Notes: generated from the sequence alone by a model not told the origin. A stretch of DNA of 64,000 bases from Aeromicrobium duanguangcaii (GCF_024508295.1 NZ_CP101990.1:1116001-1180000), one strand, 5' to 3'. Shown: positions 36,781-45,246, numbered from the stretch's first letter. Made by a program: numbers and translations.

Positions 36781-37616
36781 CGCTTCTTCGACCTCGTTCC
36801 GTGCACGCCGATCCAGACCGCGAACGCCGTCAGGCCGCCCATGCCGATCACCCAGACGAACATGCCGTCGACGACCGGGCCGAGCCCGCCGCCGCCGATG
36901 CCGCCTGCGTTGCCCTGCTGCTGGATCGTCTTGACGTACGCGATGACGTTGCGCTTGTCCTCGGGGGTCAGCACGTCATCGGAGAAGACGGGCATCTGCT
37001 GCGGTCCGGTCAGCATCGCCTCGTAGATGTGAATGGGTTCGACGCCCTTGAGCGACGGGGCGAAGCGGCCGCTGGGCAGCGCGCCGCCGGCGCCGACGGA
37101 GTTGTGGCACGCCGTGCAGTTGGTGCGGAAGAACTCGCCACCCTCGGAGATGCCCTCCTCGTCGACGCTCTGCCAGTCGATGTCCTCGTCGGACGGACGC
37201 GAGGGGCCGGGAGCCAGCGTGGCCACGTAGGCCGCGATCTGGTTGATCTCGTCCTGCGTGTACTCGACGTGCTTCTTCACGGCCTGGGGCGCGGTCTGCG
37301 CCATGGGCATGCGGCCGGTCTCCATCTGGAAGCCGACGGCGGCAGCGCCGACGCCGATCAGGGAGGGGCCGTAGTTGCCGGGGTTGTCACCCTTGCCGCT
37401 GGTCGTGACGCCCTGGGCGTTCATGCCGTGGCAGCTGGCGCAGCCGACGACGAAGAGCTGCCGTCCGGCTTCGACATCGGAGACGGAAGGGGCGGACTCG
37501 GCCGTGGCCGATTCCGGAGCCACCGTCGCGTAGGCCGCGCCGGTGAGCAAGAGCGCCAGTGCCAGCAGCGCCAGAAGCGCCATGGGATGCCGGCGGCGTG
37601 TCGACAGTTTCCGCAC
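36777..37616 (-). CDS. qcrC: Dihaem cytochrome c subunit of the bc1 complex
   Basis: The 279-residue protein passes electrons from QcrA directly to CtaC, replacing soluble cytochrome c. It has an N-terminal signal or anchor segment (about 12-32), two haem sites CASCH and CTACH, each followed by a downstream Met ligand region, and a C-terminal membrane anchor (about 248-268). The open frame extends 31 codons upstream, but GTG 37616 has GAGG 6 bases before it and a signal-like N-terminus. First gene of qcrC-qcrA-qcrB. Confidence 0.96.
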   Translation of the reverse strand: MRKLSTRRRHPMALLALLALALLLTGAAYATVAPESATAESAPSVSDVEAGRQLFVVGCASCHGMNAQGVTTSGKGDNPGNYGPSLIGVGAAAVGFQMETGRMPMAQTAPQAVKKHVEYTQDEINQIAAYVATLAPGPSRPSDEDIDWQSVDEEGISEGGEFFRTNCTACHNSVGAGGALPSGRFAPSLKGVEPIHIYEAMLTGPQQMPVFSDDVLTPEDKRNVIAYVKTIQQQGNAGGIGGGGLGPVVDGMFVWVIGMGGLTAFAVWIGVHGTRSKKR

Positions 37617-37656
37617 CGAGAACCTCGTTCCTGAAGGATCAAAAATCGGACCAGGT

Positions 37657-37681
37657 GGGGACGGCGCGTGCTGCCGTCCCC
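37657..37681 (-). terminator. Hairpin between ctaE and qcrC
   Basis: Perfect 9-bp arms (37657-37665, 37673-37681) with 7-base loop; on the minus strand a T-run (at 37641-37645) follows about 12 bases later. It is either the ctaE terminator or a structure in the qcrC leader. Confidence 0.55.
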
Positions 37682-37767
37682 AGAAAATGTGGGGCCTATG
37701 CGTTCGCATCAGAGTAGCGAGCGCTGGGCTCAGACTGTGTAGTTAGGTGCGCCTGTGCGGCGCGGGC

Positions 37768-38373
37768 TCAGCGGATGATGTAGATGGCCGCGAACAGAGC
37801 GACCCAGACGACGTCGACGAAGTGCCAGTAGTAGGACACGACGATCGCGGAGACGGCCTGCTCGTGGGTGAACTTGCGGGCCGCGTAGGTGCGCGCGATG
37901 ACGATGAGGAAGGCCAGCAGGCCGCCGACGACGTGGAGGCCGTGGAAGCCGGTGGCAAGGTAGAAGAGGCTGCCGTAGGCCGAGCTCTGGATGGTCAGGC
38001 CCTCGTGGATCAGCTCGGCGTACTCGGTCACCTGGCCGGCGATGAACACCGAGCCCATGACGAAGCTGATGATGAACCACTTGCGCATGCCGGCCGCGTT
38101 GCCCTTGGCCGCGGCGTAGACGCCGAGCTGGCAGGTGACCGACGAGAGCACCAGGATCGTGGTGTTGGCGGTGGCGAACGGGATGTTCAGCAACTCGGTC
38201 TCGGACGCCCACAGGTCAGGGGCGACGCTGCGCACCGTGAAGTAGGCCGCGAACAAGGTCGCGAAGAACATCAGCTCGCTGGCCAGCCACACGATGGTGC
38301 CGACGGTCACGTAGGACGGACGGCCCTCGACGCCGTGGAGACGGGACGCGGGGATCGCAGAAGTAGTTGCCAC
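37768..38373 (-). CDS. ctaE: Cytochrome c oxidase subunit III (aa3 type)
   Basis: The 201-residue membrane protein has five hydrophobic segments and the subunit III features [26 protein letters not shown] and [10 protein letters not shown]. It assembles with CtaC, CtaD and CtaF encoded about 8 kb away. GTG 38373 lies 6 bases after CATAAT, a close match to the -10 consensus; the open frame further upstream overlaps the divergent receiver gene and is not used. Confidence 0.97.
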   Translation of the reverse strand: MATTSAIPASRLHGVEGRPSYVTVGTIVWLASELMFFATLFAAYFTVRSVAPDLWASETELLNIPFATANTTILVLSSVTCQLGVYAAAKGNAAGMRKWFIISFVMGSVFIAGQVTEYAELIHEGLTIQSSAYGSLFYLATGFHGLHVVGGLLAFLIVIARTYAARKFTHEQAVSAIVVSYYWHFVDVVWVALFAAIYIIR

Positions 38374-38379
38374 ACGCTC

Positions 38380-38385
38380 ATTATG
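38380..38385 (-). promoter_or_regulatory. Leaderless -10 of ctaE
   Basis: CATAAT on the minus strand, 6 bases before GTG 38373, directly abutting the divergent -10 at 38386-38391. Confidence 0.65.
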
Positions 38386-38391
38386 TACGAT
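38386..38391 (+). promoter_or_regulatory. Leaderless -10 of the receiver gene
   Basis: TACGAT, 6 bases before GTG 38398. It overlaps the alternative in-frame ATG region (38383), arguing for GTG 38398. Confidence 0.6.
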
Positions 38392-38397
38392 GCGATC

Positions 38398-38811
38398 GTG
38401 AGCCAGCACCAGCCCCTTCGAGTCCTGCTCTACAGCGACGATCGCGACGTCAGATCTGCCGTCGTCGCCGCGCTGGGCGCCCGACCCCACCCTGACCTTC
38501 CGCCCCTTGAGTACGTCGAGTGCGCGACCGAGCCCGTGGTCTGGCAGCAGCTCGATGCCGGTGGCATCGCGCTGGCCATCCTCGACGGCGAGGCCCGGCC
38601 CTCCGGCGGCATGGGAATCGCCCGTCAGATGAAGGACGAGCTCTACCAGGCGCCGCCGAGCCTGGTCCTGACCGGCCGCCCGCAGGACGCGTGGCTGGCG
38701 ACGTGGTCGCGCGCCGACGCCGTCGTGCCCCAGCCGCTGGACCCGTTCCGGCTGGCCGAGTCGGTCATCGCGTTGCTGCGCGGGGCCGCCGTGTCCGGCG
38801 CGCGTCCTTGA
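38398..38811 (+). CDS. Stand-alone response-regulator receiver-like protein, atypical
   Basis: The 137-residue protein is a single receiver (CheY-like) domain without an output domain. Acidic pair Asp14-Asp15 (YSDDRD), phospho-acceptor position Asp63 (AILDGE) and Thr92 (VLTGR) are in the right places, but the invariant Lys before Pro is replaced by Gln112 (VVPQPLDPF). That residue is needed for normal phosphorylation signalling, so it may be a pseudo-receiver acting by protein contact. It sits head to head with ctaE and its stop overlaps the trpD start (TTGA). Role unknown. Confidence 0.8.
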   Translation: MSQHQPLRVLLYSDDRDVRSAVVAALGARPHPDLPPLEYVECATEPVVWQQLDAGGIALAILDGEARPSGGMGIARQMKDELYQAPPSLVLTGRPQDAWLATWSRADAVVPQPLDPFRLAESVIALLRGAAVSGARP

Positions 38812-39863
38812 GCGGCGCCCGTCCGGCGGGGTTCACCTGGCCGTCCGTCCTGACCCGGCTGCTCGCCGGTCACGACCTCGACACGTCGGCCACGCAGTGG
38901 GCGATGAACGAGATCCTCTCCGGCGACGCCACCGGGGCGCAGATCGCGGGCTTCGCCGTCGCGTTGCGCGCCAAGGGCGAGACGGCGGCCGAGCTGCAGG
39001 GCCTGGTCGACGCGATGTACGCCAAGGCGACGACGCTTGACCTGGCCGACCGGGTGGTCGACATCGTCGGCACCGGCGGTGACATGGCCAAGACGGTCAA
39101 CATCTCGTCGATGGCTGCCGTCACCACGGCCGGCGCGGGCATCGGCGTGGTCAAGCACGGCAACCGCGCCGCCTCCAGCCAGTCCGGCACGGCGGACGTC
39201 TTCGAGCGGCTCGGGGTGCGTCTGGACGTGCCCGCCGAGCGCGTGCTGGACGTCTACCGCGAGGCCGGCATCACCTTCTGCTTCGCGCCGGTGTTCCATG
39301 CCTCCATGCGCTTCGCCGGGCCCGCCCGGCGCGAGCTCGGCATCCCGACGTTCTTCAACTTCCTGGGCCCGCTGACCAACCCGGCGCGGCCGGCCGCCTC
39401 GGCGATCGGCTGCGCGGACCCGCGGATGGCGCCGCTCATGGCCGACGTCCTGGCACGCCGGGGCAGCAGTGCCTTCGTGTTCCGTGGTGACGACGGTCTC
39501 GACGAGATCACCGTGACCACGACGACGCGGTTCTGGGGCCCCGGGGATCACGGCATCGAGGAGCAGGTGTTCGATCCGACCGACCTGGGCTTCGAGCTCG
39601 CGCCCGCCGATGCGCTGCGCGGTGGCGAGCCGGAGTACAACGCCGACGTGTTCCGTCGGGTGCTCGACGGCGAGACCGGTCCGGTCCGCGACGCGGTCGT
39701 GCTCAACGCCGGTGCGGCGATCGCCGCCCACGAGGGCGCCGAGGGCAGCCTGGTCGAGCGTCTGGGGGCCGGTGTGGCCCGTGCGAAGGAGTCGATCGAC
39801 TCCGGTGCCGCCCGCGACGCCCTGGCTCGCTGGGTCGACGCCACGTCGCGTCACGCGCGCTGA
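38808..39863 (+). CDS. trpD: Anthranilate phosphoribosyltransferase
   Basis: Second step of tryptophan synthesis: couples anthranilate with PRPP. The 351-residue protein has [37 protein letters not shown] and [13 protein letters not shown], all substrate-site signatures. The start is probably TTG 38808, whose last bases form the stop of the receiver gene; no better GTG or ATG precedes the conserved N-terminus. Other trp genes are not in the window; trpD beside ctaE is also the mycobacterial order. Confidence 0.95.
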   Translation: MSGARPAGFTWPSVLTRLLAGHDLDTSATQWAMNEILSGDATGAQIAGFAVALRAKGETAAELQGLVDAMYAKATTLDLADRVVDIVGTGGDMAKTVNISSMAAVTTAGAGIGVVKHGNRAASSQSGTADVFERLGVRLDVPAERVLDVYREAGITFCFAPVFHASMRFAGPARRELGIPTFFNFLGPLTNPARPAASAIGCADPRMAPLMADVLARRGSSAFVFRGDDGLDEITVTTTTRFWGPGDHGIEEQVFDPTDLGFELAPADALRGGEPEYNADVFRRVLDGETGPVRDAVVLNAGAAIAAHEGAEGSLVERLGAGVARAKESIDSGAARDALARWVDATSRHAR

Positions 39864-39891
39864 GGCGCGGGACTGGGCGCGAGGGTTGGGC

Positions 39892-40170
39892 TCAGTCCAG
39901 ACCGATGCTGAACGCGCCCTCGAGGTCGTGACGGCTGAAGGTGCGGAAGGCGATCTGGGTCTGGGTCGACTGGACGCCGGGCACCTTGTTGAGGCGGTCG
40001 GCGACGACCGAGGCGATCTCGTCGTGGTCGCGCACGCGCACCATCGCGATGAGGTCGTGGTCGCCGGTGACGGAGTAGACCTCGCTGATCCCCGGGATGT
40101 CGGCGATGGCTGCGCCGGTCTCGGGGATGGACGAGACCTCGGCCTGGATGAAGACGATGGCGGTGATCAC
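39892..40170 (-). CDS. Stand-alone Lrp/AsnC ligand-binding (RAM) domain protein
   Basis: The 92-residue protein is only the ACT-like ligand domain of Lrp/AsnC regulators (MITAIVFIQAEVSSIPETG, TGDHDLIAMVRVRDHDEIA, GVQSTQTQIAFRTF) with no helix-turn-helix. Such proteins bind amino acids and may modulate full-length Lrp proteins or enzymes. GTG 40170 is 6 bases after TAGGCT. It lies next to trpD tail to tail, so an amino-acid link is tempting but unproven. Confidence 0.92.
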   Translation of the reverse strand: MITAIVFIQAEVSSIPETGAAIADIPGISEVYSVTGDHDLIAMVRVRDHDEIASVVADRLNKVPGVQSTQTQIAFRTFSRHDLEGAFSIGLD

Positions 40171-40176
40171 CTCGCC

Positions 40177-40182
40177 AGCCTA
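40177..40182 (-). promoter_or_regulatory. Leaderless -10 of the Lrp-domain gene
   Basis: TAGGCT on the minus strand, 6 bases before GTG 40170. Confidence 0.55.
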
Positions 40183-40191
40183 ACGGTGGCC

Positions 40192-41910
40192 TCAGGCCAT
40201 CCGCGCGACCTCCAGGTCGACGTCGAACCGCACGAGGTGGCGCGCCGCCGCGGGCCACGGTGACTGCCACGCGCCACGGACCATGCGCACGCCGGGCGAC
40301 TCGAGCCAGCGCAGCAGGGTCTCGGTCTCCTCGATGAGCGCCGACGGGACGGGCCGCAGGGCCGGCTCGACCGACTCGGCCGTGGACAGCAGCGTGTCGA
40401 CCCACCCGGCCGTGGCGCCCCGCGTGGTGGCCACGTGGCGCGGCAGGATGGCCGCGGCCGCGAGGCGACCGTGCCGGATGACGTGGACCTGCCACCCGTC
40501 CTGGTGCGGGGCCGCGGCGATCACCTCGGGCTCGCGGGCGAGGGAGTCGAGCCGCTGGGTGCGGCGCACGGCGCGGATGAGGCTCGCGGCGCGGTCGCGC
40601 AGGACGGCCGCGTCCTCGAACCGCTGGGACTCGGCCAGATGGGCCATGCGGCGCTCCAGGTGCGTGACGACCTCGACGGGGTCGGCCGTCATCGCGGTGC
40701 GGACGCGTCCCACCTCGTGCAGGTAGTCGGCTGAGGAGATCGCGCCGTCGCAGGGGGAGAGGCACTGGCCGAGCTCGGCCAGCACGCAGGCCGCCCGGCT
40801 GGGCAGGATCGGCAGACGCCCGGTGCACTGGCGGATCCGGAACGCGTCGTGCAGGGTCGCCAGCGCGGCCTCGGCCTGACGCCGGCTGCCGAAGGGGCCG
40901 ATGTGGGTGGCCCCGCCCTCGGTGACCTTGCGCACGATCGAGACGCGCGGCCAGGGCTCGTCGGTCAGGCGCAGCCAGGAGAGGCGGTCGGGGAACTTGG
41001 AGCGACGGTTGTACGGCGGGCGGTGGCGGTCGATGAGGCGCAGCTCGCGGACGCGGGCCTCGGTGTCGGTGGCACAGACGACCGTGTCGACCCGCTCGGC
41101 CAGCGAGATCATCTCGCCCATCCGGCTGCGGGTCTCGGCCTTGGTGAAGTAGGAGCGCACGCGGGTGCGCAGCGACCGTGACGTGCCGACATAGAGCACC
41201 TCGTCGCGCGCGTCGCGGAAGAGGTAGACGCCGGGGGCGTCCGGGACGTTGTCGGCGAGGTGACGCTTGCGGCGCTGCTGGGGCGTGACCTTGGCGGTGA
41301 AGGTGGCCACGTCCTCGACCGTGGCGACGTTCCAGGTGCCGAGCCGCTCGAAGAGGGCGTGCAGCACGTCGACCGTGGCGCGCGCGTCGGTGAGGGCTCG
41401 GTGATCGGGCTGGACGGGGGAGAAGCGGGCGGCGAGCGTGGCGAGCTTGACGTTGGGGACCTCGTCGCGGAGCAGCACCCGGCGGGCCAGCGGGACCGTG
41501 TCGATGACGTCGAAGCCCGGCCACGTGATGCCCAGCTCCTTGGCCGCGTGCTTGAGGAAGCCGACGTCGAAGGGCGCGTTGTGGGCGACCAGGACGGTGC
41601 CGTGGGCGAACTCCAGGAAGCTGGGCAGCGCCTCGGCGATGCGGGGCGCCTCGACGAGCATCTGGTCGGTGATGCCGGTCAGGACCGTGATGAACGCCGG
41701 GATCAGCTGGTCGGGGTTCACGAGGGTCTGGAACTCGCCGAGGATCTGGCCGCCGCGCACCTTGACCGCGCCGATCTCGGTGATCCGCGATCCCTTGGCC
41801 GGCGACCCGCCCGTCGTCTCGAGGTCGACCACGCAGAACGTGGTGTCGTGGAGCGGGCGACCGCCCCAGTCGATGTCGGGATCGTCGAAGGCGGGTTGGT
41901 GCGGTGCCAT
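40192..41910 (-). CDS. DEDDh exonuclease fused to a UvrC-type GIY-YIG module
   Basis: The 572-residue protein joins a DnaQ-like 3'-5' exonuclease (residues about 25-185: VVDLETTGG, HNAPFDVGFL, HRALTDARAT give the D-E-D-D-H set) to the N-terminal half of UvrC (about 220-470: APGVYLFRDARDEVLYVGTS is the GIY-YIG core, ending with a UVR-like ERRMAHLAESQRFEDAA helix). The UvrC C-terminal endonuclease half is missing. The same fusion occurs in mycobacteria (Rv2191 type). A DNA-repair or mismatch/excision role is likely but not defined. ATG 41910 is 7 bases after TACGGT. Confidence 0.93.
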   Translation of the reverse strand: MAPHQPAFDDPDIDWGGRPLHDTTFCVVDLETTGGSPAKGSRITEIGAVKVRGGQILGEFQTLVNPDQLIPAFITVLTGITDQMLVEAPRIAEALPSFLEFAHGTVLVAHNAPFDVGFLKHAAKELGITWPGFDVIDTVPLARRVLLRDEVPNVKLATLAARFSPVQPDHRALTDARATVDVLHALFERLGTWNVATVEDVATFTAKVTPQQRRKRHLADNVPDAPGVYLFRDARDEVLYVGTSRSLRTRVRSYFTKAETRSRMGEMISLAERVDTVVCATDTEARVRELRLIDRHRPPYNRRSKFPDRLSWLRLTDEPWPRVSIVRKVTEGGATHIGPFGSRRQAEAALATLHDAFRIRQCTGRLPILPSRAACVLAELGQCLSPCDGAISSADYLHEVGRVRTAMTADPVEVVTHLERRMAHLAESQRFEDAAVLRDRAASLIRAVRRTQRLDSLAREPEVIAAAPHQDGWQVHVIRHGRLAAAAILPRHVATTRGATAGWVDTLLSTAESVEPALRPVPSALIEETETLLRWLESPGVRMVRGAWQSPWPAAARHLVRFDVDLEVARMA

Positions 41911-41917
41911 GGATCAG

Positions 41918-41923
41918 ACCGTA
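41918..41923 (-). promoter_or_regulatory. Leaderless -10 of the DEDDh-GIY gene
   Basis: TACGGT on the minus strand, 7 bases before ATG 41910. Confidence 0.55.
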
Positions 41924-41986
41924 GGTCGCGGGTCCGACGAATCCGGGCAGGCGGTGCCGCAGAGCGAATTTGTCGGACGTCACACC

Positions 41987-41992
41987 TAGCGT
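41987..41992 (+). promoter_or_regulatory. Leaderless -10 of the Cys-rich small gene
   Basis: TAGCGT, 7 bases before ATG 42000. Confidence 0.5.
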
Positions 41993-41999
41993 CGCGGGC

Positions 42000-42236
42000 A
42001 TGAACGAGATGGAACCCACGGCACCGGTCGTCGTCGACTGTGACAGTTGCCTCGTCCGCTGCCCAGCCGTGTGCGGGGACTGCGTCGTCTCCGTGCTGCT
42101 CGGACCGCCCAGCGACGTCGCCTTCGACGCCGACGAGCGTGCCGCACTCGACACCCTCGCCGCCTCGGGGCTCGTGCCCCCGCTCCGCCTCGTGGTGGGC
42201 CTCAGCGATCCGGAGCCGCACCGCGACGCCGGTTGA
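42000..42236 (+). CDS. Small Cys-rich conserved hypothetical protein
   Basis: The 78-residue protein has the pattern VDCDSCLVRCPAVCGDCVVSVLLGPP, five cysteines within 18 residues, which resembles small actinobacterial proteins I have seen beside NlpC/P60 genes. The spacing could bind zinc or an Fe-S cluster, or form disulfides; no function is known to me. The remaining part is acidic and helical (DADERAALDTLAASGLVPP). It lies upstream of the riboswitch that serves the NlpC/P60 gene. Confidence 0.8.
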   Translation: MNEMEPTAPVVVDCDSCLVRCPAVCGDCVVSVLLGPPSDVAFDADERAALDTLAASGLVPPLRLVVGLSDPEPHRDAG

Positions 42237-42256
42237 ATCCCCTGGGCTGCCCGACG

Positions 42257-42262
42257 TACAGT
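42257..42262 (+). promoter_or_regulatory. -10 element of the riboswitch transcript
   Basis: TACAGT about 10 bases before the first conserved part of the riboswitch. Confidence 0.45.
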
Positions 42263-42270
42263 TGCGTCCG

Positions 42271-42421
42271 TGTCGCCGACGGCGACACCGCCGAATCGTC
42301 CGAGACCCGCGTGGTCGACGACGAGCCGGGGAACCAAGGTACGTGGGGTGAATCGACCGGCTTGCCGGTCGTAGGGCAATACCGAGGCCCGAATCCGTCA
42401 GCTCACCTGGTAGGCGTCGAG
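42271..42421 (+). promoter_or_regulatory. c-di-AMP (ydaO/yuaA) riboswitch
   Basis: The leader of the NlpC/P60 gene carries the conserved blocks of the ydaO class in order: GCCGAATCGTCCGAG (about 42289-42304), GCCGGGGAACCAAGGTA, GTGGGGTGAATC, GGTCGTAGGGC, and the closing GCCCGAATCCGTCAGCTCAC and CTGGTAGGCG. In Actinobacteria this class commonly precedes cell-wall hydrolase genes and switches expression off when c-di-AMP binds. The ribosome binding site follows at 42428-42432. Exact ends are approximate. Confidence 0.9.
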
Positions 42422-42440
42422 GTATACAGGAGTTGTCTTC

Positions 42441-43400
42441 GTGCGCTTTCGCACTGCTGCAGCCGCCATGGCTGCATCGGCCGTCGTGGCCGGTTCTTTC
42501 ATCATCGTCTCCCCAGCCAACGCCGATCCCGAGGTCACTCGGGCTGATGTCGAGAAGGCATTCGACCGCGCCGAGGCCGCCAACGAGGCGCTCAACCAGC
42601 TCACCGTGGACGCCGAGGACCTCGACGCCCGCATCGAGGAGGTCAGCGCCGAGATCGCCAAGATCCGCAAGGTCTACACCGTCCAGCGCGACGAGCTGGG
42701 CGCCGACATCGTCCAGCAGCACATGGAGCAGCCGCTCGGCCCGACGGTCGGCCTGCTCGGCAGCAAGGACCCGGATCTGTTCATCGAGGGCCTCAGCGCC
42801 ATCGACGCGCTGAACACCACGCGCGCCGACGCGCTGGAGTCGTTCACGCGCACCCGCGTCGAACTGCAGAAGCGCCGCGCCCAGCTGGCCGAGCACGAGG
42901 ACGAGCTCGCCGCCAAGGTCGCCAAGGCGAAGAAGACCGAGGCGCAGCTGACCGAGTCCTACCGCAAGGCCAAGGCCGACTTCGCCCGCCTCTCGGCGCC
43001 GCAGCAGTCGGCCATGAACGAGGGCGGCGACGTCAAGCCGGTGAGCAACTCCGGCTCCGGCGCGGCCAAGGCGGCCATCGCGTTCGCCATGAGCCAGCTC
43101 GGCGACCCCTACGTCTACGGTGGCACCGGCCCGGACGGCTGGGACTGCTCCGGCCTGATGATGAAGGCCTACGCCGCGGCCGGGGTCTCGATCCCGCGCG
43201 TCGTCGGCCCGCAGATCGCGGCCGGTCGCAAGATCTCGGCCGGCGAGCTGCAGCCCGGCGATCTCGTCGCCTACCCGAGCATGGCCCACATCGGCATGTA
43301 CCTCGGCGGCGGCAAGGTCATCCACGCGCCCCGTCCGGGCAAGAGCGTCGAGATCACCAGCCTGTCCTCGGGCTTCGGTGTCTACGCGCGCGTGTCCTGA
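42441..43400 (+). CDS. NlpC/P60 peptidoglycan endopeptidase (RipC-like)
   Basis: Secreted hydrolase that cuts within peptidoglycan stem peptides. The 319-residue protein has a Sec signal (to about residue 28, ANADPE), a long coiled coil (about 35-190) like the FtsEX-binding coil of RipC, and a C-terminal NlpC/P60 domain with catalytic Cys 236 (GWDCSGLM), His in MAHIGMYLG and the third polar residue region VIHAPRPG. AGGAG lies 8 bases before the GTG. Expression is probably controlled by the c-di-AMP riboswitch upstream, tying wall cleavage to osmotic or wall-stress signalling. Confidence 0.95.
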   Translation: MRFRTAAAAMAASAVVAGSFIIVSPANADPEVTRADVEKAFDRAEAANEALNQLTVDAEDLDARIEEVSAEIAKIRKVYTVQRDELGADIVQQHMEQPLGPTVGLLGSKDPDLFIEGLSAIDALNTTRADALESFTRTRVELQKRRAQLAEHEDELAAKVAKAKKTEAQLTESYRKAKADFARLSAPQQSAMNEGGDVKPVSNSGSGAAKAAIAFAMSQLGDPYVYGGTGPDGWDCSGLMMKAYAAAGVSIPRVVGPQIAAGRKISAGELQPGDLVAYPSMAHIGMYLGGGKVIHAPRPGKSVEITSLSSGFGVYARVS

Positions 43401-43440
43401 CCCGCACCGCGCTCAGAACACAGAGAACGGGCACACAGAG

Positions 43441-43473
43441 AACGGCCCCCGGCGCACTGCGCCGGGGGCCGTT
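43441..43473. terminator. Bidirectional terminator after the NlpC/P60 gene
   Basis: Perfect 15-bp stem with a 3-base loop, between two convergent genes. A 13-base direct repeat (43418-43430 and 43433-43445) runs into its left arm. Confidence 0.9.
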
Positions 43474-43487
43474 CCTCGTCCTGGGTC

Positions 43488-45233
43488 TCAGCGGACGTAG
43501 AGCGCTTCGATCCGGTCGTGCAGGTCGCGCACGACCATGTGGCGCTTGACCTTGAACGAGGGGGTCAGGTACCCGTTCTCCTCGGTCCAGTCCTCCTCGA
43601 GGATCGCGAACTTGCGGATCGCCTCGGCGCGCGACACCTGGCTGTTGGCGTCGTCGACCGCCTTCTGGACCTGCTCGAGCAGCGCCGGGTCGTCCAGGTC
43701 GCCCTCCCACGCCTCACGGTCGATCGTGACGAGCGCGGCGACGAAGGGCTTGCCCTCGCCGACGACCAGGCACTGGCTGACCAGCGAGTGCGAGCGCACG
43801 CGGTCCTCGAGGATCGCCGGCGAGACGTTCTTGCCGCCCGCGGTGACGATGAGCTCCTTCTTCCGGCCGGTGATCTTGACGAAGCCGTCCTCGGTGACCT
43901 CGCCGAGGTCACCGGTCGAGAACCAGCCGTCCTCGCTGAGCACGTTGCGCGTGGCGGCCTCGGCGTTCCAGTAGCCGACGAACACCTGCGGCCCGCGGAA
44001 CTGCAGCTCGCCGTCCTCGGCGATGCGGACCTCGACACCGGGCATCGGCGGGCCGACCGTGCCGATGCGCTGCGCGCCGGGATGGTTGACCGTCAGCGCG
44101 GCGGTGGACTCGGTCAGGCCGTAGCCCTCGAGGACGTTCACGCCGATGCCGCGGTAGAAGTGCCCCAGCCGGTCGCCCAGGGGAGCGCCGCCGGAGATCG
44201 CGAACTCGGCGCGGCCGCCCAGCGCGTTGCGCAGCTTGCTGTAGACGAGCTTGGAGTACAGCGCGTGCTTGGACTTGAGCGCCAGGGAGGCGCGGCCGGT
44301 CTCGGTGGCGCGGCTGTAGGCGATCGCGGTCCGCACGGCCGCATCGAAGATGCGGCCCTTGCCCTCGGCGTACGCCTTGGTGCTGGCGGAGTTGAAGACC
44401 TTCTCGAACACCCGCGGGACGGCGAGGATGAAGGTCGGGCGGAACTGGCCGAGGTGGTCGACCAGGTTCGCGATGTCGGCGGTGTGGCCCAGGACCGAGC
44501 CGTAGCGGATCGCGCCGACCTGGATGATCCGGGCGAACACGTGCGCCAGTGGCAGGAACAGCAGCGTCGAGGCGCCGTCGGCCGCGAACATCGCGTCGAG
44601 GCGGATCTTGGCGCCCGCCAGCTCGGCACGGAAGTTCGCGTGCGTCAGCTCGCAGCCCTTGGGGCGTCCGGTCGTGCCGGAGGTGTAGATCATGGTCGCG
44701 AAGTCGCCGGGCACGACGGCCGCGCGGCGCTTCTCGACGATCTCGTCGTCGATGTCGACGCCCTCGGCGGCCAGGGAGGTCAGGACGTCACCGAGCGGAC
44801 GGATCGACGTCAGCTCGGGCGTCTCGCGACGCGCCTCCTCGATGCGGAGCCGGTGGTCCTCGTTCTCGTAGAAGATGTGCGTCGCACCGGAGTCGGCCAG
44901 GATCCAGGCGATCTGCGAGGCCGAGGAGGTCTCGTAGATCGGGACGGTCACGGCGCCGATCCACCAGTTGGCGTAGTCCAGGACCGTCCACTCGTACCGG
45001 GTCTTGGCCAGGATCGCGACGCGGTCGCGGTGGGCGATGCCGTCGGCGAGCAGGCCCTTGGCGGCTGCGATCACCTCGGCGTGGAACTGGGCGAGAGTGA
45101 CGTCGACCCAGGCGCCGTCGACGACGCGGCGCAGGGCCACCTTGTCGCGGTCGGCCTCGAGCCGGTCGAGGATGTCCTGGCTGAGGGTGCCCCAATCTTC
45201 GACGGTCACGGCGGGGGATTTCTGCGTGCTCAC
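43488..45233 (-). CDS. Long-chain acyl-CoA synthetase (FadD15-like)
   Basis: Activates fatty acids to acyl-CoA through acyl-AMP. The 581-residue protein has the AMP-binding motif YTSGTTGRPKGCE, LEGYGLTESTAA, GWFSTGDLGE, and the C-terminal GRKKELIVTAGGKNVSP with the hinge and lid; the catalytic Lys lies in the last 30 residues (TPSFKVKR). The position beside the NlpC/P60 and SRPBCC genes matches FadD15 of mycobacteria. The frame is open far upstream; GTG 45233 is 7 bases after TACGGT. Confidence 0.94.
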   Translation of the reverse strand: MSTQKSPAVTVEDWGTLSQDILDRLEADRDKVALRRVVDGAWVDVTLAQFHAEVIAAAKGLLADGIAHRDRVAILAKTRYEWTVLDYANWWIGAVTVPIYETSSASQIAWILADSGATHIFYENEDHRLRIEEARRETPELTSIRPLGDVLTSLAAEGVDIDDEIVEKRRAAVVPGDFATMIYTSGTTGRPKGCELTHANFRAELAGAKIRLDAMFAADGASTLLFLPLAHVFARIIQVGAIRYGSVLGHTADIANLVDHLGQFRPTFILAVPRVFEKVFNSASTKAYAEGKGRIFDAAVRTAIAYSRATETGRASLALKSKHALYSKLVYSKLRNALGGRAEFAISGGAPLGDRLGHFYRGIGVNVLEGYGLTESTAALTVNHPGAQRIGTVGPPMPGVEVRIAEDGELQFRGPQVFVGYWNAEAATRNVLSEDGWFSTGDLGEVTEDGFVKITGRKKELIVTAGGKNVSPAILEDRVRSHSLVSQCLVVGEGKPFVAALVTIDREAWEGDLDDPALLEQVQKAVDDANSQVSRAEAIRKFAILEEDWTEENGYLTPSFKVKRHMVVRDLHDRIEALYVR

Positions 45234-45240
45234 AGACAGC

Positions 45241-45246
45241 ACCGTA
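45241..45246 (-). promoter_or_regulatory. Leaderless -10 of the acyl-CoA synthetase gene
   Basis: TACGGT on the minus strand, 7 bases before GTG 45233. Confidence 0.55.

Noticed and set aside
43418..43445. 13-base direct repeat before the terminator as a mobile-element target duplication
   Set aside because: The copies are only two bases apart with nothing inserted between them; local slippage is simpler.
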